Assembly (NCBI GenBank): GCA_902778275.1
Contig: CACYXE010000018.1
Coordinates: 1 to 35,396, forward strand
Length of the DNA stretch: 35,396 nucleotides
Direction of reading: 5' to 3'
From: Oscillospiraceae bacterium
Lineage (GTDB): Bacteria > Bacillota > Clostridia > Oscillospirales > Oscillospiraceae
The position numbers and the translations under genes were made by a program. Positions 1 to 6,531 of this stretch are shown here, piece after piece (position 1 is the stretch's first letter; each line of letters starts with the position of its first letter). The notes below the pieces were generated by a model that saw only the letters and a list, made by a program, of their open reading frames with translations, was not told the DNA's origin and made no database searches.

Positions 1-74
1 TGGTTCGGAATAGTGTAGTGCTGGCGGTCTATCTCTTGTTTTCGGTTGCTTGCTTCCTTACCGTACATGAGCAT
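1..74 (-). CDS. possible start of an ORF running off the left edge
   Basis: From the ATG at 74 the minus strand stays open to the window edge (24 codons, beginning MLMYGKEASNRK). It overlaps the end of the Maff2-like gene in another frame. No Shine-Dalgarno sequence is seen before the ATG, and I do not recognise the product. It may be the start of a real downstream gene, the reading-through part of an inserted sequence such as an intron, or chance. Confidence 0.2.
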   Translation of the reverse strand, partial: MLMYGKEASNRKQEIDRQHYTIPN

Positions 75-198
75 TCGCGCCGGGGTTGTCATTGCCATAG
101 CCTTCCAACAGATTGATGGCTCCCCAGATGCCAAGACCGGCACCGAGAGCGACGACGAGCGTCTGGAGAACGCCGACAGCAGAATTGAAAAATGCCAT
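58..198 (-). CDS. Maff2-family small membrane protein, apparently shortened at the C-terminus
   Basis: This ORF encodes 46 residues beginning MAFFNSAVGVLQTL, with the stretch GIWGAINLLEGYGNDNPG that I recognise from Maff2-family peptides. These are small membrane proteins encoded just after the coupling protein in Tn1549-like conjugative elements, and are thought to be pilin-like or channel parts of the mating machinery. One hydrophobic segment spans about residues 8-31. From memory, family members run to about 70 residues with a second hydrophobic segment. Here the match breaks after residue 41 and a stop follows five residues later, so the gene looks interrupted or deleted at about position 75. 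The start is the ATG after a weak AAGGAT. Family assignment is fairly sure; the cause of the truncation is unknown. Confidence 0.65.
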   Translation of the reverse strand: MAFFNSAVGVLQTLVVALGAGLGIWGAINLLEGYGNDNPGANAHVR

Positions 199-254
199 AA
201 ATGTGTTTGCCGGAATCCTTGGGATGGATTGTTATGAAATCTCGCGGAAATAGC

Positions 255-296
255 AAAAGCCGGAGCGAAAACTGCGATGCAGCTCCCGATTCCGGC
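255..296 (-). terminator. hairpin with T4 tail between coupling protein and Maff2 genes
   Basis: On the minus strand GCCGG...GAGC pairs with GCTCCGGC (arms 259-266 and 282-296, with a bulge) and is followed by TTTT at 258-255. It could end transcripts from the conjugation operon or act as a processing stem before the Maff2-like gene. The stem is interrupted, so confidence is modest. Confidence 0.35.
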
Positions 297-371
297 GTCT
301 CCTTTCATTATTTAGTTATTGAATGATCCGTTCCGACCCTGCCAGCGAGGAGGTATCTTATATCTCTGTCC

Positions 372-405
372 TTATATATAAAGCCGCCGCTTTTACGGCG
401 ACGGA
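372..405 (-). terminator. probable intrinsic terminator after the coupling protein gene
   Basis: On the minus strand a seven-pair GC stem (GTCGCCG with CGGCGGC, one G-T pair, arms within 383-405) is followed by TTTATATATAA. It starts about 10 bases after the stop codon of the VirD4-like gene. The tail is U-rich but not a pure run, so it may be partial. Confidence 0.45.
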
Positions 406-414
406 CTTTTGCGC

Positions 415-2178
415 TCAGACTTGGCCTGCGTCAAATACCTCATAGGCTTCATCTGCTTTCGGCACCAACCTTGTAGAAAGATACTTTTCCATATCGAAGG
501 CGTATTTAGGGTTCGCATCCGAAAGATATTTATAGTTGGGGTGTTTTGTGATGTCGTATTTATCTGAGAGGAAAGGGCGTACACCGCGAAGCTGCAAGAT
601 GCACTTGCCGCCGTCCAGAACAGACAGTTCGTCAATGGTCGCAAGGTCTTTGCCCAGCTTCTGATAGTTCAGTGAGTGTGATACTTCGCGTCCACGGCTC
701 TCGCCGGTGTTGTAGGTGTCTATCGTTTCCTTGCCAAGCGCCTGATTCAGTTCCTTAAGTGTGGTCGGCTCCTTCCCGCCGAGAAAAATGGAGCTGTCAC
801 AGTTGCCGATGATGGTATCCGCGTTGTCCTTATACAGCGCCTTTAGCTGAGACTGCGCCTGCAACACAAGGCAGGCGGAGATCTCTCGGCTTCGTATCGT
901 GGCCATGAGCTTTTCCAGGTTGGGTATCTGCCCGATGTTGGCGCACTCGTCGATGAGGCACCGTACATGAACGGGCAGCCTACCGCCGTACACGTCGTCG
1001 GCTTTCTCGCATAACAAGTTGAATAGCTGACTGTAGATCATAGAGATCAGGAAGTTAAATGTGCTGTCCGTATCAGACATGATAAGAAACAGCACTGTCT
1101 TTCTGTCCCCAATGGTGTCAAGCTCCAGCTCGTCGTACAGGGTAATCTCCCGAAGCTCTTGGATATCAAAAGGTGCGAGGCGAGCGCCGCAGGAAATATT
1201 GATCGACTTCGCGGTTTTGCCCGCCGCCAGCTTATATTTTTTGTACTGCCGCACAGCAAAGTGATTCGGCTCTCTGGATTCCAGCTCCTTGAAGGCTAAA
1301 TCCACGTTGTTTTCGAAGGTCTCGTCGTCTTCGCGTACCTCCATGGCATTGATAAACTCAATGAGCGTTGCGAAGTTCTGTTCCTCCTCGGGCGCTTCGT
1401 AGTGGATGTAACCGATGAGTGCCGTGTAGAGAAGCGTCTCAGCTTTCTGCCAGAAATCGTCGCCGGCTTTGCCGTCGCCCTTGGTATTGGCAATGAGCGT
1501 CGTCACCAGCTTCAGGATGTCTTTTTCCGAATGGATGTACGCAAACGGATTGTAGTGCATGGACTTCTTGAAGTTGATGGAATTGAAGATTTTGACCTTA
1601 TACCCGTTACGAAGCATGAGCTTGCCGCATTCTACTGCGATGCTTCCCTTCGGGTCAGTAACAACATAGGAACTATGGAGCTGCATCAGGTTGGGCTTGA
1701 TGAAAAACCTCGTTTTGCCGCTGCCGGACCCGCCGATCACCAGCACGTTTTTGTTCCGTGCGGTTTTGGGGTCTTTGGGGCGGTTGCTCATCATAAGCCG
1801 TTCCGTCTGCGTAAGAATGATGTTGTTTTCAAACTTGGGATCAATATATGGGGCGATGTCGTCATGCGTGCCCCAGCGAGCGCTGCCATATTCCATGTTT
1901 TTGCGAAATTTCTTGGCATTACGACCTTTGACATACACTACCCCCCGTATAATACCTGCTATCCCGATGCCCACAAGCAAATCAATAGGATGGAAACTCG
2001 GCCATGGAGAAGAAAAGGCAGCGCCAAGACCTTTCGACATAAAGCTGAGCAGCTTCGCGGACATATCTGCGCCGCCCGCCAGCCGCCATGCCAGTCCAAG
2101 CTTTGTTCCCAAAAGGGCAATAAACACATACGGAATATTGGGAAGCACGATCTTCTTGATATTCAATGGCTTCTTCAT
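415..2178 (-). CDS. VirD4/TraG-type type IV coupling protein
   Basis: The product (587 residues) is the membrane ATPase that brings the relaxase-DNA complex to the conjugation channel. Two N-terminal membrane segments lie at about residues 12-32 and 65-83. Walker A is GGSGSGKT at 149-156, and Walker B is CLIDECANIG at about 407-416. Length and layout match the VirD4-like coupling proteins of Tn1549-type elements. The start overlaps the stop of the upstream PcfB-type gene by four bases (ATGA), so the two are translationally coupled. That pairing is typical, because PcfB-like proteins help the coupling protein recruit its cargo. Nothing suggests damage. The family assignment is secure; activity of the element is not known from this window. 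Confidence 0.95.
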   Translation of the reverse strand: MKKPLNIKKIVLPNIPYVFIALLGTKLGLAWRLAGGADMSAKLLSFMSKGLGAAFSSPWPSFHPIDLLVGIGIAGIIRGVVYVKGRNAKKFRKNMEYGSARWGTHDDIAPYIDPKFENNIILTQTERLMMSNRPKDPKTARNKNVLVIGGSGSGKTRFFIKPNLMQLHSSYVVTDPKGSIAVECGKLMLRNGYKVKIFNSINFKKSMHYNPFAYIHSEKDILKLVTTLIANTKGDGKAGDDFWQKAETLLYTALIGYIHYEAPEEEQNFATLIEFINAMEVREDDETFENNVDLAFKELESREPNHFAVRQYKKYKLAAGKTAKSINISCGARLAPFDIQELREITLYDELELDTIGDRKTVLFLIMSDTDSTFNFLISMIYSQLFNLLCEKADDVYGGRLPVHVRCLIDECANIGQIPNLEKLMATIRSREISACLVLQAQSQLKALYKDNADTIIGNCDSSIFLGGKEPTTLKELNQALGKETIDTYNTGESRGREVSHSLNYQKLGKDLATIDELSVLDGGKCILQLRGVRPFLSDKYDITKHPNYKYLSDANPKYAFDMEKYLSTRLVPKADEAYEVFDAGQV

Positions 2179-2660
2179 ATCTCCAGCCCCTTGTCCTTGT
2201 GGCGTACCTTTGTCACGTCCTTTGCAATCTCCGGCGCACGGAGCGATCTGAGCATCTTGATAACTGACGGCCTTTCCTTGTTCTTTTCTTTCTTGCCGGT
2301 GTATTCGGCAAAAGCAGCCGTCAGCGCGTCCGCATCCCGCGCCTTGAAAAAGACCAGGTATTTGGGAATCTCACCGGTCTTGTCCTTTTTGATGGCGTAG
2401 TCCACACCGTACTTCCGGGCAACACGGTCAAAGCCCTTGATGTTGCTTTCTGTGACCTCGATATTGGATACCCCCTGATTCTGGCCAACAAGCTGCTTCA
2501 CCGTCTGTTTTCCGGTCGGCTTGACAGAAGCTTTACCTTGCTGTTTCTGCGCTTTACGGTTGGCAAGATACTTTTCTATCGCTGCTTTCAGCTCTCTCGC
2601 AGTCAGTTTTACTCCGGATATGATAAGTGTAACGGCTCTGTTTTCAACTTCCTCCTGCAT
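2175..2660 (-). CDS. PcfB family (DUF3801) conjugation accessory protein
   Basis: This 161-residue soluble, lysine-rich protein starts MQEEVENRAVTLIISGVKLT. Its core region, from SNIEVTESNIKGFDRVARKY to the acidic and basic stretch near residue 120, resembles PcfB/DUF3801 proteins. In the pheromone plasmid pCF10, PcfB is an accessory factor of the PcfC coupling protein. The gene lies directly upstream of, and overlaps, the VirD4-like gene, which supports the same role here. A ribosome site (GGAGGG) precedes the ATG. The C-terminal tail is strongly basic (RHKDKG), fitting a protein that contacts DNA or the relaxosome. Function is by family analogy. Confidence 0.85.
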   Translation of the reverse strand: MQEEVENRAVTLIISGVKLTARELKAAIEKYLANRKAQKQQGKASVKPTGKQTVKQLVGQNQGVSNIEVTESNIKGFDRVARKYGVDYAIKKDKTGEIPKYLVFFKARDADALTAAFAEYTGKKEKNKERPSVIKMLRSLRAPEIAKDVTKVRHKDKGLEI

Positions 2661-2700
2661 AGGGCAACCCTCCTTTCACGTGTAATAGGGCAAAGCAGTA

Positions 2701-3315
2701 TCATCGCTCTGCTGCCGGTGCCGCCTTGCTTTTGGGTGAGGCTTTGGCAGGGCCAGTGGGAATAGCCATAATTCTGCTGCCCATCTTTAAAAAAGCTTCA
2801 GGCTGACGGAACTTGTCCTCGTACTTCTTTTGCAGCTCCTTCGGAAGAGAAGCAAAGTCTTCTTCGCCCAGGCCGCACACAAAAAACTTGCCGGCAACAA
2901 TATCGTAGATCTCGCCATCTTCGCCACGCAGGGCGCGATTTAAGGGTTTTCCCTCCAGCTTGGCTTCTTCTCCACAAATCAATGCCACAGGGTCGTCATA
3001 AGGGTAGATCGCCTGGATATACCCGTCTACAGCCTTCTGCATAGAAGTAAGGTCAGAGCCGATGGTCTTCATCTGCGGATACTGTCCCGGTTCCACCATG
3101 AGGACTTCAATGGAGTTGTCCGGGGCTCTTTCTGCAACGATCTCTTTTCCTTCGTTGCTTTCAAACTCCACATCCACGAAATTATCCGCGTCCAGCACAT
3201 GATCTCCAGCGCGCCACTGATCGCTTACCATTTGCTCGGCTTCCTCTTTGGAAGAGGCTTCTACCGATACTGTGAGCTTTAGCGTTTCGGTGATGGTCAC
3301 ATCAAATTCTTTCAT
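2701..3315 (-). CDS. DpnD/PcfM-like plus DUF3846 protein of the conjugative element
   Basis: The product (204 residues from the chosen ATG) has two parts. Residues about 1-50, beginning MKEFDVTITETLKLTV, resemble the short DpnD/PcfM family. Residues about 65-170, with IEVLMVEPGQYP and later AGKFFVCGLGEEDF, match DUF3846, common in Tn1549-like elements and of unknown function. The tail is low-complexity (AKASPKSKAAPAAER). An upstream in-frame ATG at 3333 overlaps the previous gene. I prefer 3315 because GAGGCG lies at a good distance and the family domain begins there. The role is unknown, presumably in element maintenance or transfer. Confidence 0.75.
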   Translation of the reverse strand: MKEFDVTITETLKLTVSVEASSKEEAEQMVSDQWRAGDHVLDADNFVDVEFESNEGKEIVAERAPDNSIEVLMVEPGQYPQMKTIGSDLTSMQKAVDGYIQAIYPYDDPVALICGEEAKLEGKPLNRALRGEDGEIYDIVAGKFFVCGLGEEDFASLPKELQKKYEDKFRQPEAFLKMGSRIMAIPTGPAKASPKSKAAPAAER

Positions 3316-3325
3316 GCGCTTCGCC

Positions 3326-3532
3326 TCAAACATCTGTCTCTGCCTGAAGAAGGGGGATAATTACGGCTTTTAAAACGGCCTCAGCTTCTTCAGGGGGCAG
3401 TTCGGAGTCTTCGATTGCATCTTCATCCGGCATTTCGATGTCTTCATTGAAGAAGTCCTCAAATTCATCGCAATCTCCGCAGCAGTTGCAGTGGACATGG
3501 ATGTCGCCATTGATCTTGATCGTTACGTTCAT
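3326..3532 (-). CDS. small acidic Cys-motif protein, unknown function
   Basis: This 68-residue protein starts MNVTIKINGDIHVHCNCCGD. It carries a compact His/Cys cluster (H-x-H-C-x-C-C-x-x-C, about residues 12-20) that could bind a metal, then a very acidic region (DEFEDFFNEDIEMPDEDAIE). The same frame is open upstream, but that part overlaps parB. The ATG at 3532 is preceded by GAAAGGCAG, so the short form is chosen. Its stop lies 10 bases before the next gene's start, which places it inside the operon. I do not recognise the family. Confidence 0.6.
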   Translation of the reverse strand: MNVTIKINGDIHVHCNCCGDCDEFEDFFNEDIEMPDEDAIEDSELPPEEAEAVLKAVIIPLLQAETDV

Positions 3533-3549
3533 GTATATACCTGCCTTTC

Positions 3550-4422
3550 TCAGCGCTCGTTCTGGCGCTGCCTTTTTTTCTGCCACTGTTCCAGCAGCTT
3601 GATTATGGTTTGCTGCATTTGCAGCGGTGTGTAACTCCGGGGGAAATATTTGCGGAGGATATCGCTTTTCAGCGTGATCCGGTCCAGTTCGTCCTTCTTT
3701 TCCTCTGACATAATGGCGAACATGGCCTCCTGGGTGCATTTTCCCTCGCGGCTGAGCTTCTTAAGCCGTTGTGCCTGGGAAAGGGATGGGGTGTTCTGCG
3801 AATAGTCCATTGCCTCAAGAAACTGCTTCTGTTCGTCATGTGTGAGATATGACAGTTCAACGGCGGGACTGAAAGCGATCTCCTTGCTGTCCACCTTTTC
3901 CTGTACCTCCGGTAAGAGTTCTGTGAGACGGATATATCGGCGAACCTGATCCCTGCTTGTGCCTGCTTCTTCTGCAACTTTTTCCACCGATAACTTCTGT
4001 GCAATTTGCGTAGAAGTTGATTTGTCTTCCAAGTCAACACGTTTCCCCTGATGTTTCAGCGCTTCCAGCTTCATCCTGTAAGCCTGCGCTCGTTCCATGG
4101 GCGTTATCGTTTCTCTTTGAAGGTTGCTGTCTACCATAAGGATCACCGCCTCATCATCTGTAAGTTCGCGGACGATTGCCGGGATGGTTTTCAGACCTGC
4201 AAGGTCGGCGGCGTGAAGCCGTCTGTGTCCGGCTACCATTTCATAGCCGCCCTCCGGTGCGGGGCGGATAATGGCGGGGCTGAGGATGCCCACCTGCATG
4301 ATGCTGTCAATCGTTTGCTGCATCAGCTCGTCATCCACCACCTTGAAGGGATGGTTTCTGAACGGACGAATCTCCGACAGCGGTATCTGCTGTACCTGTT
4401 CTTGTGATTCTTGCTTTGGCAT
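3550..4422 (-). CDS. parB: ParB/Spo0J family partition protein
   Basis: The product (290 residues) has a ParB/Srx N-terminal domain from IPLSEIRPFRNHPFK, including the GHRRLHAAD box (CTP-binding box II in the family), then a helix-turn-helix (SVEKVAEEAGTSRDQVRRYI) and a C-terminal coiled or basic tail. ParB proteins bind centromere-like sites and spread as clamps to support segregation. The start is the ATG at 4422, eight bases after a perfect AGGAGG (4436-4431); longer starts at 4428 or a TTG at 4446 lie over or before that site. It directly follows the replication initiator gene, suggesting a plasmid-like maintenance module. No parA is visible in this window. Confidence 0.9.
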   Translation of the reverse strand: MPKQESQEQVQQIPLSEIRPFRNHPFKVVDDELMQQTIDSIMQVGILSPAIIRPAPEGGYEMVAGHRRLHAADLAGLKTIPAIVRELTDDEAVILMVDSNLQRETITPMERAQAYRMKLEALKHQGKRVDLEDKSTSTQIAQKLSVEKVAEEAGTSRDQVRRYIRLTELLPEVQEKVDSKEIAFSPAVELSYLTHDEQKQFLEAMDYSQNTPSLSQAQRLKKLSREGKCTQEAMFAIMSEEKKDELDRITLKSDILRKYFPRSYTPLQMQQTIIKLLEQWQKKRQRQNER

Positions 4423-4446
4423 AGTCATCACCTCCTGAGATGACAA

Positions 4447-4472
4447 AAGCCGCAGGCATCGACCTACGGCTT
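4447..4472 (-). other. intercistronic hairpin between repA and parB
   Basis: A ten-pair stem with one G-U (minus strand AAGCCGTAGG with CCTGCGGCTT, loop of six) overlaps the repA stop codon and is followed by TTTTG. It could partly terminate or protect the upstream message and so set the ratio of RepA to ParB. It ends just before the parB ribosome site. Confidence 0.5.
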
Positions 4473-5382
4473 AGATGAATCCCCTCGACATATCGTGTTT
4501 AACAAGACTGCGATAATAGTTCCCGATTGTGAGAGGGGCATTATATAGGGTTGCCAATAGATATTGGCGCATATTGCGGATACGGGTGGTGTTTTCCTCC
4601 AGTCCATCCATGACGAAGCGAATGTGCTCGCTGTCCAGTTTCAGAAACTGGCTTTTAACTACTTCTGCGGGCTTATCATCTCCGGAGATACGAACAGTGG
4701 ATTTTGTTGTGCAGACCACATCGACCATGAGCTCCAGGATCTCTGAAAGCGTGTCCCGATCATATGGAAAATCCAGCAGGAGAGTTTCATACGAAATGTT
4801 CTCCATAATGAGATTTCTGTATTTATCTCTCTGATCCGCTTCGCTTCTTTTCGGTTCCCGATCATGATTCTCTCTGAACGAAGTGAAGAGAAAAGAATCA
4901 GTATCACTATATTCAGTATTATTATTCTCAGTATTATTAGTGTGTGATATTAATGATTCCTGATCTGTGATTATCACATCTCCAGAATCATGATTTTCAC
5001 ATTTCTTGAATTGTGATTCTGAGGGGAGAACGAAGTTCTTGACATAGATGAGATTGGGCTTTCCAAGTCCCTGCCTCCTGCGCTCGATGAGATGGGAATT
5101 GGTTTCCAGCTCATACAGGAGCTTGCCGGCTTTCTGATTGGCACATCCCATGGAGATCATGATGTCCTCAATGGTAAAGATGATATATACACGGCCTTTT
5201 TCATCCAACCAGCCATTCTTTGCTGAAAGGCTCATGCGGTCAAGGAGCAGACCATAGAGGACTTTTGCTTCCGCTGAAATACTCTTGAAGCGTTCTTCCG
5301 TAAACAGTACCTTGGGGATGCGGTAGAAGGAAAACTGTTCTGCTTCTGCGCCGTAGAAGTAATCATACATGGGGGTTGCCAC
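4471..5382 (-). CDS. repA: replication initiator protein A (RepA_N family)
   Basis: The product (303 residues) opens with MATPMYDYFYGAEAEQFSFY followed by RIPKVLFTEERFKSISAEAK and LYGLLLDRM, the hallmark RepA_N domain (about residues 15-110) of low-GC Gram-positive plasmids and Tn1549-like elements. The C-terminal half (about 190-300) resembles DUF6017. Such proteins can drive autonomous replication of the excised circle. The central part is polar and low-complexity (TNNTENNNTEYSDTD). The start is uncertain: a GTG at 5382 lies one or two bases after AAAGGAG, and an ATG at 5370 about 13 bases after it. The gene overlaps the end of the upstream Cys-rich gene, so coupled translation is likely. 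Confidence 0.88.
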   Translation of the reverse strand: MATPMYDYFYGAEAEQFSFYRIPKVLFTEERFKSISAEAKVLYGLLLDRMSLSAKNGWLDEKGRVYIIFTIEDIMISMGCANQKAGKLLYELETNSHLIERRRQGLGKPNLIYVKNFVLPSESQFKKCENHDSGDVIITDQESLISHTNNTENNNTEYSDTDSFLFTSFRENHDREPKRSEADQRDKYRNLIMENISYETLLLDFPYDRDTLSEILELMVDVVCTTKSTVRISGDDKPAEVVKSQFLKLDSEHIRFVMDGLEENTTRIRNMRQYLLATLYNAPLTIGNYYRSLVKHDMSRGFI

Positions 5383-5662
5383 GCTCCTTTAGAAGTCCTA
5401 CAGCACGCATGACCTCCTTTGTACACCACCCGATGCAGGGAGAAGCGCGACCATAGGGACAGTCTCTGCACTCTGAGACAGGAATTGGCTTCTCTGTATC
5501 TGCATTATGGAACTGATCTGCGCCCATACGTCTATCGGGCCGTTTCGCTGTAAAACAACAACATCCTCTTGAATTGACACAGCCTTTTTCTTTTCCTTTC
5601 CAGTAGAGGCAGTATGGGCAGTCATACATGTTGTAGTTCCGCAATATGCCATATGCTTTCAA
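5363..5662 (-). CDS. Cys-rich small protein at the head of the element's operon
   Basis: The likely start is the TTG at 5662, seven bases after GGAGG (5674-5670), giving 99 residues. There are ten cysteines, in CPYC, GCCCF and CRDCPYGRASPCIGWC, so a zinc-binding or disulfide-rich fold is likely. It may belong to the Cys-rich small proteins often seen beside RepA in Tn1549-like elements, but I cannot name the family with confidence. A longer reading frame to 5725 runs over the leader hairpin and lacks a ribosome site. It is the first gene after the element's promoter and overlaps repA by 20 bases. Confidence 0.65.
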   Translation of the reverse strand: MKAYGILRNYNMYDCPYCLYWKGKEKGCVNSRGCCCFTAKRPDRRMGADQFHNADTEKPIPVSECRDCPYGRASPCIGWCTKEVMRAVGLLKERGNPHV

Positions 5663-5694
5663 ATAAACACCTCCTTCCACCCTCGCCAGGGCGT

Positions 5695-5744
5695 AAAAAA
5701 GCGCGGCTGCCAACCCAAGCGTCACTTTGGGTAAACAGACGCGC
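5695..5744 (-). terminator. leader hairpin with T6, probable attenuator
   Basis: On the minus strand GCGCG...CTG...ACCCAA pairs with TTGGGT...CAG...CGCGC (5744-5701), and TTTTTT follows at 5700-5695. This has the form of an intrinsic terminator. It lies between the predicted promoter (5784-5755) and the first gene's ribosome site (5674-5670), so transcripts from that promoter must pass it. It could be an attenuator, or a barrier against read-through from rpsI. Confidence 0.6.
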
Positions 5745-5754
5745 TATGTAATAA

Positions 5755-5784
5755 ACTATATTCAGATGTGCCAGTTTAGGACAA
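5755..5784 (-). promoter_or_regulatory. predicted promoter of the conjugative element operon
   Basis: On the minus strand TTGTCC (5784-5779) and TATAGT (5760-5755) are separated by 18 bases. Transcription would begin near 5748, right at the leader hairpin. It is the only sigma-A-like pair I found before the operon. Confidence 0.5.
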
Positions 5785-5801
5785 ATTCAGGCAGCTCTGT
5801 C

Positions 5802-5825
5802 ATGCGATTATGCGATTATGCGATT
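5802..5825. repeat. three tandem copies of an 8-bp unit
   Basis: The unit atgcgatt occurs three times without gaps. The last copy runs into the rpsI-like attachment repeat that begins at 5821, so the array sits exactly at the element's boundary. Confidence 0.8.
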
Positions 5826-5865
5826 ATCGCTTCGAGATCTGCGGAGCCCGACGAGCGGCTTTGAG
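5821..5865 (-). repeat. diverged copy of the rpsI 3' end (attachment-site repeat)
   Basis: This segment matches 6102-6146, the true end of rpsI, at 42 of 45 positions, including 20 identical bases (5846-5865). In the same frame it encodes [14 protein letters not shown] and a stop, against [14 protein letters not shown] in rpsI. Weaker similarity continues to about 5900: ATGAAGGAGAGCAAGAAGTT reads MKESKK, like MKERKK of rpsI, but about ten extra bases break the frame. Such repeats are left when an element integrates into the 3' end of a gene. Confidence 0.8.
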
Positions 5866-5910
5866 ACCGCCGAAAAACGAACTTCTTGCTCTCCTTCATT
5901 TTCCGGAAAT

Positions 5911-5972
5911 TCCCCCTTTTTTTAACTCAAAACTAGTTCAAAATTGAGTTTTCCCCCATTTTTAACTCAAAA
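5911..5972. repeat. phased AACTCAA repeats, candidate recombinase arm sites
   Basis: AACTCAA lies at 5924-5930 and 5964-5970, with the inverse TTGAGTT at 5944-5950; starts are exactly 20 bases apart, about two helical turns. Each direct copy is preceded by a C5 run and T-rich tract, making two near-identical blocks of about 21 bases some 40 bases apart. The layout suits sites for an integrase or excisionase, but that is inference. Confidence 0.55.
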
Positions 5973-5979
5973 ATACGGG

Positions 5980-6097
5980 ATCAAAACAGAATAAAGAACG
6001 ACAAACCCAATCAAACCAAAGCAAATTTTTTGAAATAGCAAAACCCCGGAAAACCTTGATTTTCCGGGGTTTTTGACGTGTTTTGATGTGGTTTGAT
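5980..6097. repeat. nested inverted repeats around the rpsI terminator
   Basis: ATCAAAACA (5980-5988) is mirrored by TGTTTTGAT (6079-6087), and ATCAAACC (6010-6017) by GGTTTGAT (6090-6097). They flank the rpsI terminator and stop just before the rpsI attachment repeat. They may be additional recombinase-binding sites; no gene is seen in 5866-6104. Confidence 0.45.
6040..6073. terminator. bidirectional intrinsic terminator after rpsI
   Basis: A perfect 14-base inverted repeat (AAAACCCCGGAAAA and its complement, loop of six) gives T-runs on both strands. It would end rplM-rpsI transcription on the minus strand. Confidence 0.85.
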
Positions 6098-6101
6098 AAG
6101 C

Positions 6102-6146
6102 CGATTATCTCTTCGAGAACTGCGGGGCCCGACGAGCGGCTTTGAG
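6102..6146 (-). repeat. rpsI end, the intact partner of the attachment repeat
   Basis: This is the functional partner of the repeat at 5821-5865. It covers the last 14 codons of rpsI, its stop codon and three further bases. The two copies are in the same orientation, 281 bases apart. Confidence 0.8.
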
Positions 6147-6515
6147 GCCGTACTTTTTACGCTCTTTCATTCTCGGGTCGCGGGTCAGCAGACCGGCGGC
6201 CTTCAGGATGGGGCGATAGCTCTCGTCCACCAGCAGCAGCGCGCGGGCGATGCCATGGCGGATGGCGCCGGCCTGGCCGGAAACGCCGCCGCCGGAAACG
6301 GTGGTCTCGATATCGACCTTGCCCAGGGTGCTGGTGGCGACCAGGGGCTGACGAACGATCAGCTTCAGGGTCTCCAGGCCGAAGTACTCGTCGATGTCAC
6401 GGCCGTTGACGGTGATGACACCGCTGCCGTTGGGGATCAGATGGACGCGGGCGACGGAGGACTTTCTGCGTCCGGTGCCGTACATATAGGGCTTCTTGGT
6501 CTTGTAAGTTGCCAT
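6105..6515 (-). CDS. rpsI: 30S ribosomal protein S9
   Basis: The product (136 residues) starts [20 protein letters not shown] and ends in the conserved basic tail [13 protein letters not shown] that reaches the P-site tRNA on the ribosome. It includes the GGG motif region ([20 protein letters not shown]). Length and ends are normal, so the gene is intact although the neighbouring element targets its 3' end; the tail is either the original or one supplied by an element. The ribosome site GGAGG lies nine bases before the ATG. It follows rplM by 16 bases, the usual bacterial pair. Confidence 0.98.
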   Translation of the reverse strand: MATYKTKKPYMYGTGRRKSSVARVHLIPNGSGVITVNGRDIDEYFGLETLKLIVRQPLVATSTLGKVDIETTVSGGGVSGQAGAIRHGIARALLLVDESYRPILKAAGLLTRDPRMKERKKYGLKAARRAPQFSKR

Positions 6516-6531
6516 AGTTCTTTACCTCCTC

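Noticed and set aside
46-237. Plus-strand ORF at the left edge
   Set aside because: It lies opposite the Maff2-like gene; all neighbouring genes of the element are on the minus strand and no ribosome site is present.
238-414. Origin of transfer between coupling protein and Maff2 genes
   Set aside because: Two hairpins are present, but in Tn1549-like elements oriT lies near the relaxase gene, which is not in this window; the hairpins have terminator-like tails.
5821-5897. Second rpsI pseudogene encoding a protein
   Set aside because: Only about 80 bases of the gene end are present and a roughly ten-base insertion breaks the frame, so it is an attachment repeat and not a gene copy.
5802-5972. 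Short repeats near 5.8-6.0 kb as a CRISPR array
   Set aside because: Repeat units are only 7-8 bp with no unique spacers of regular 30-bp size and no cas genes.
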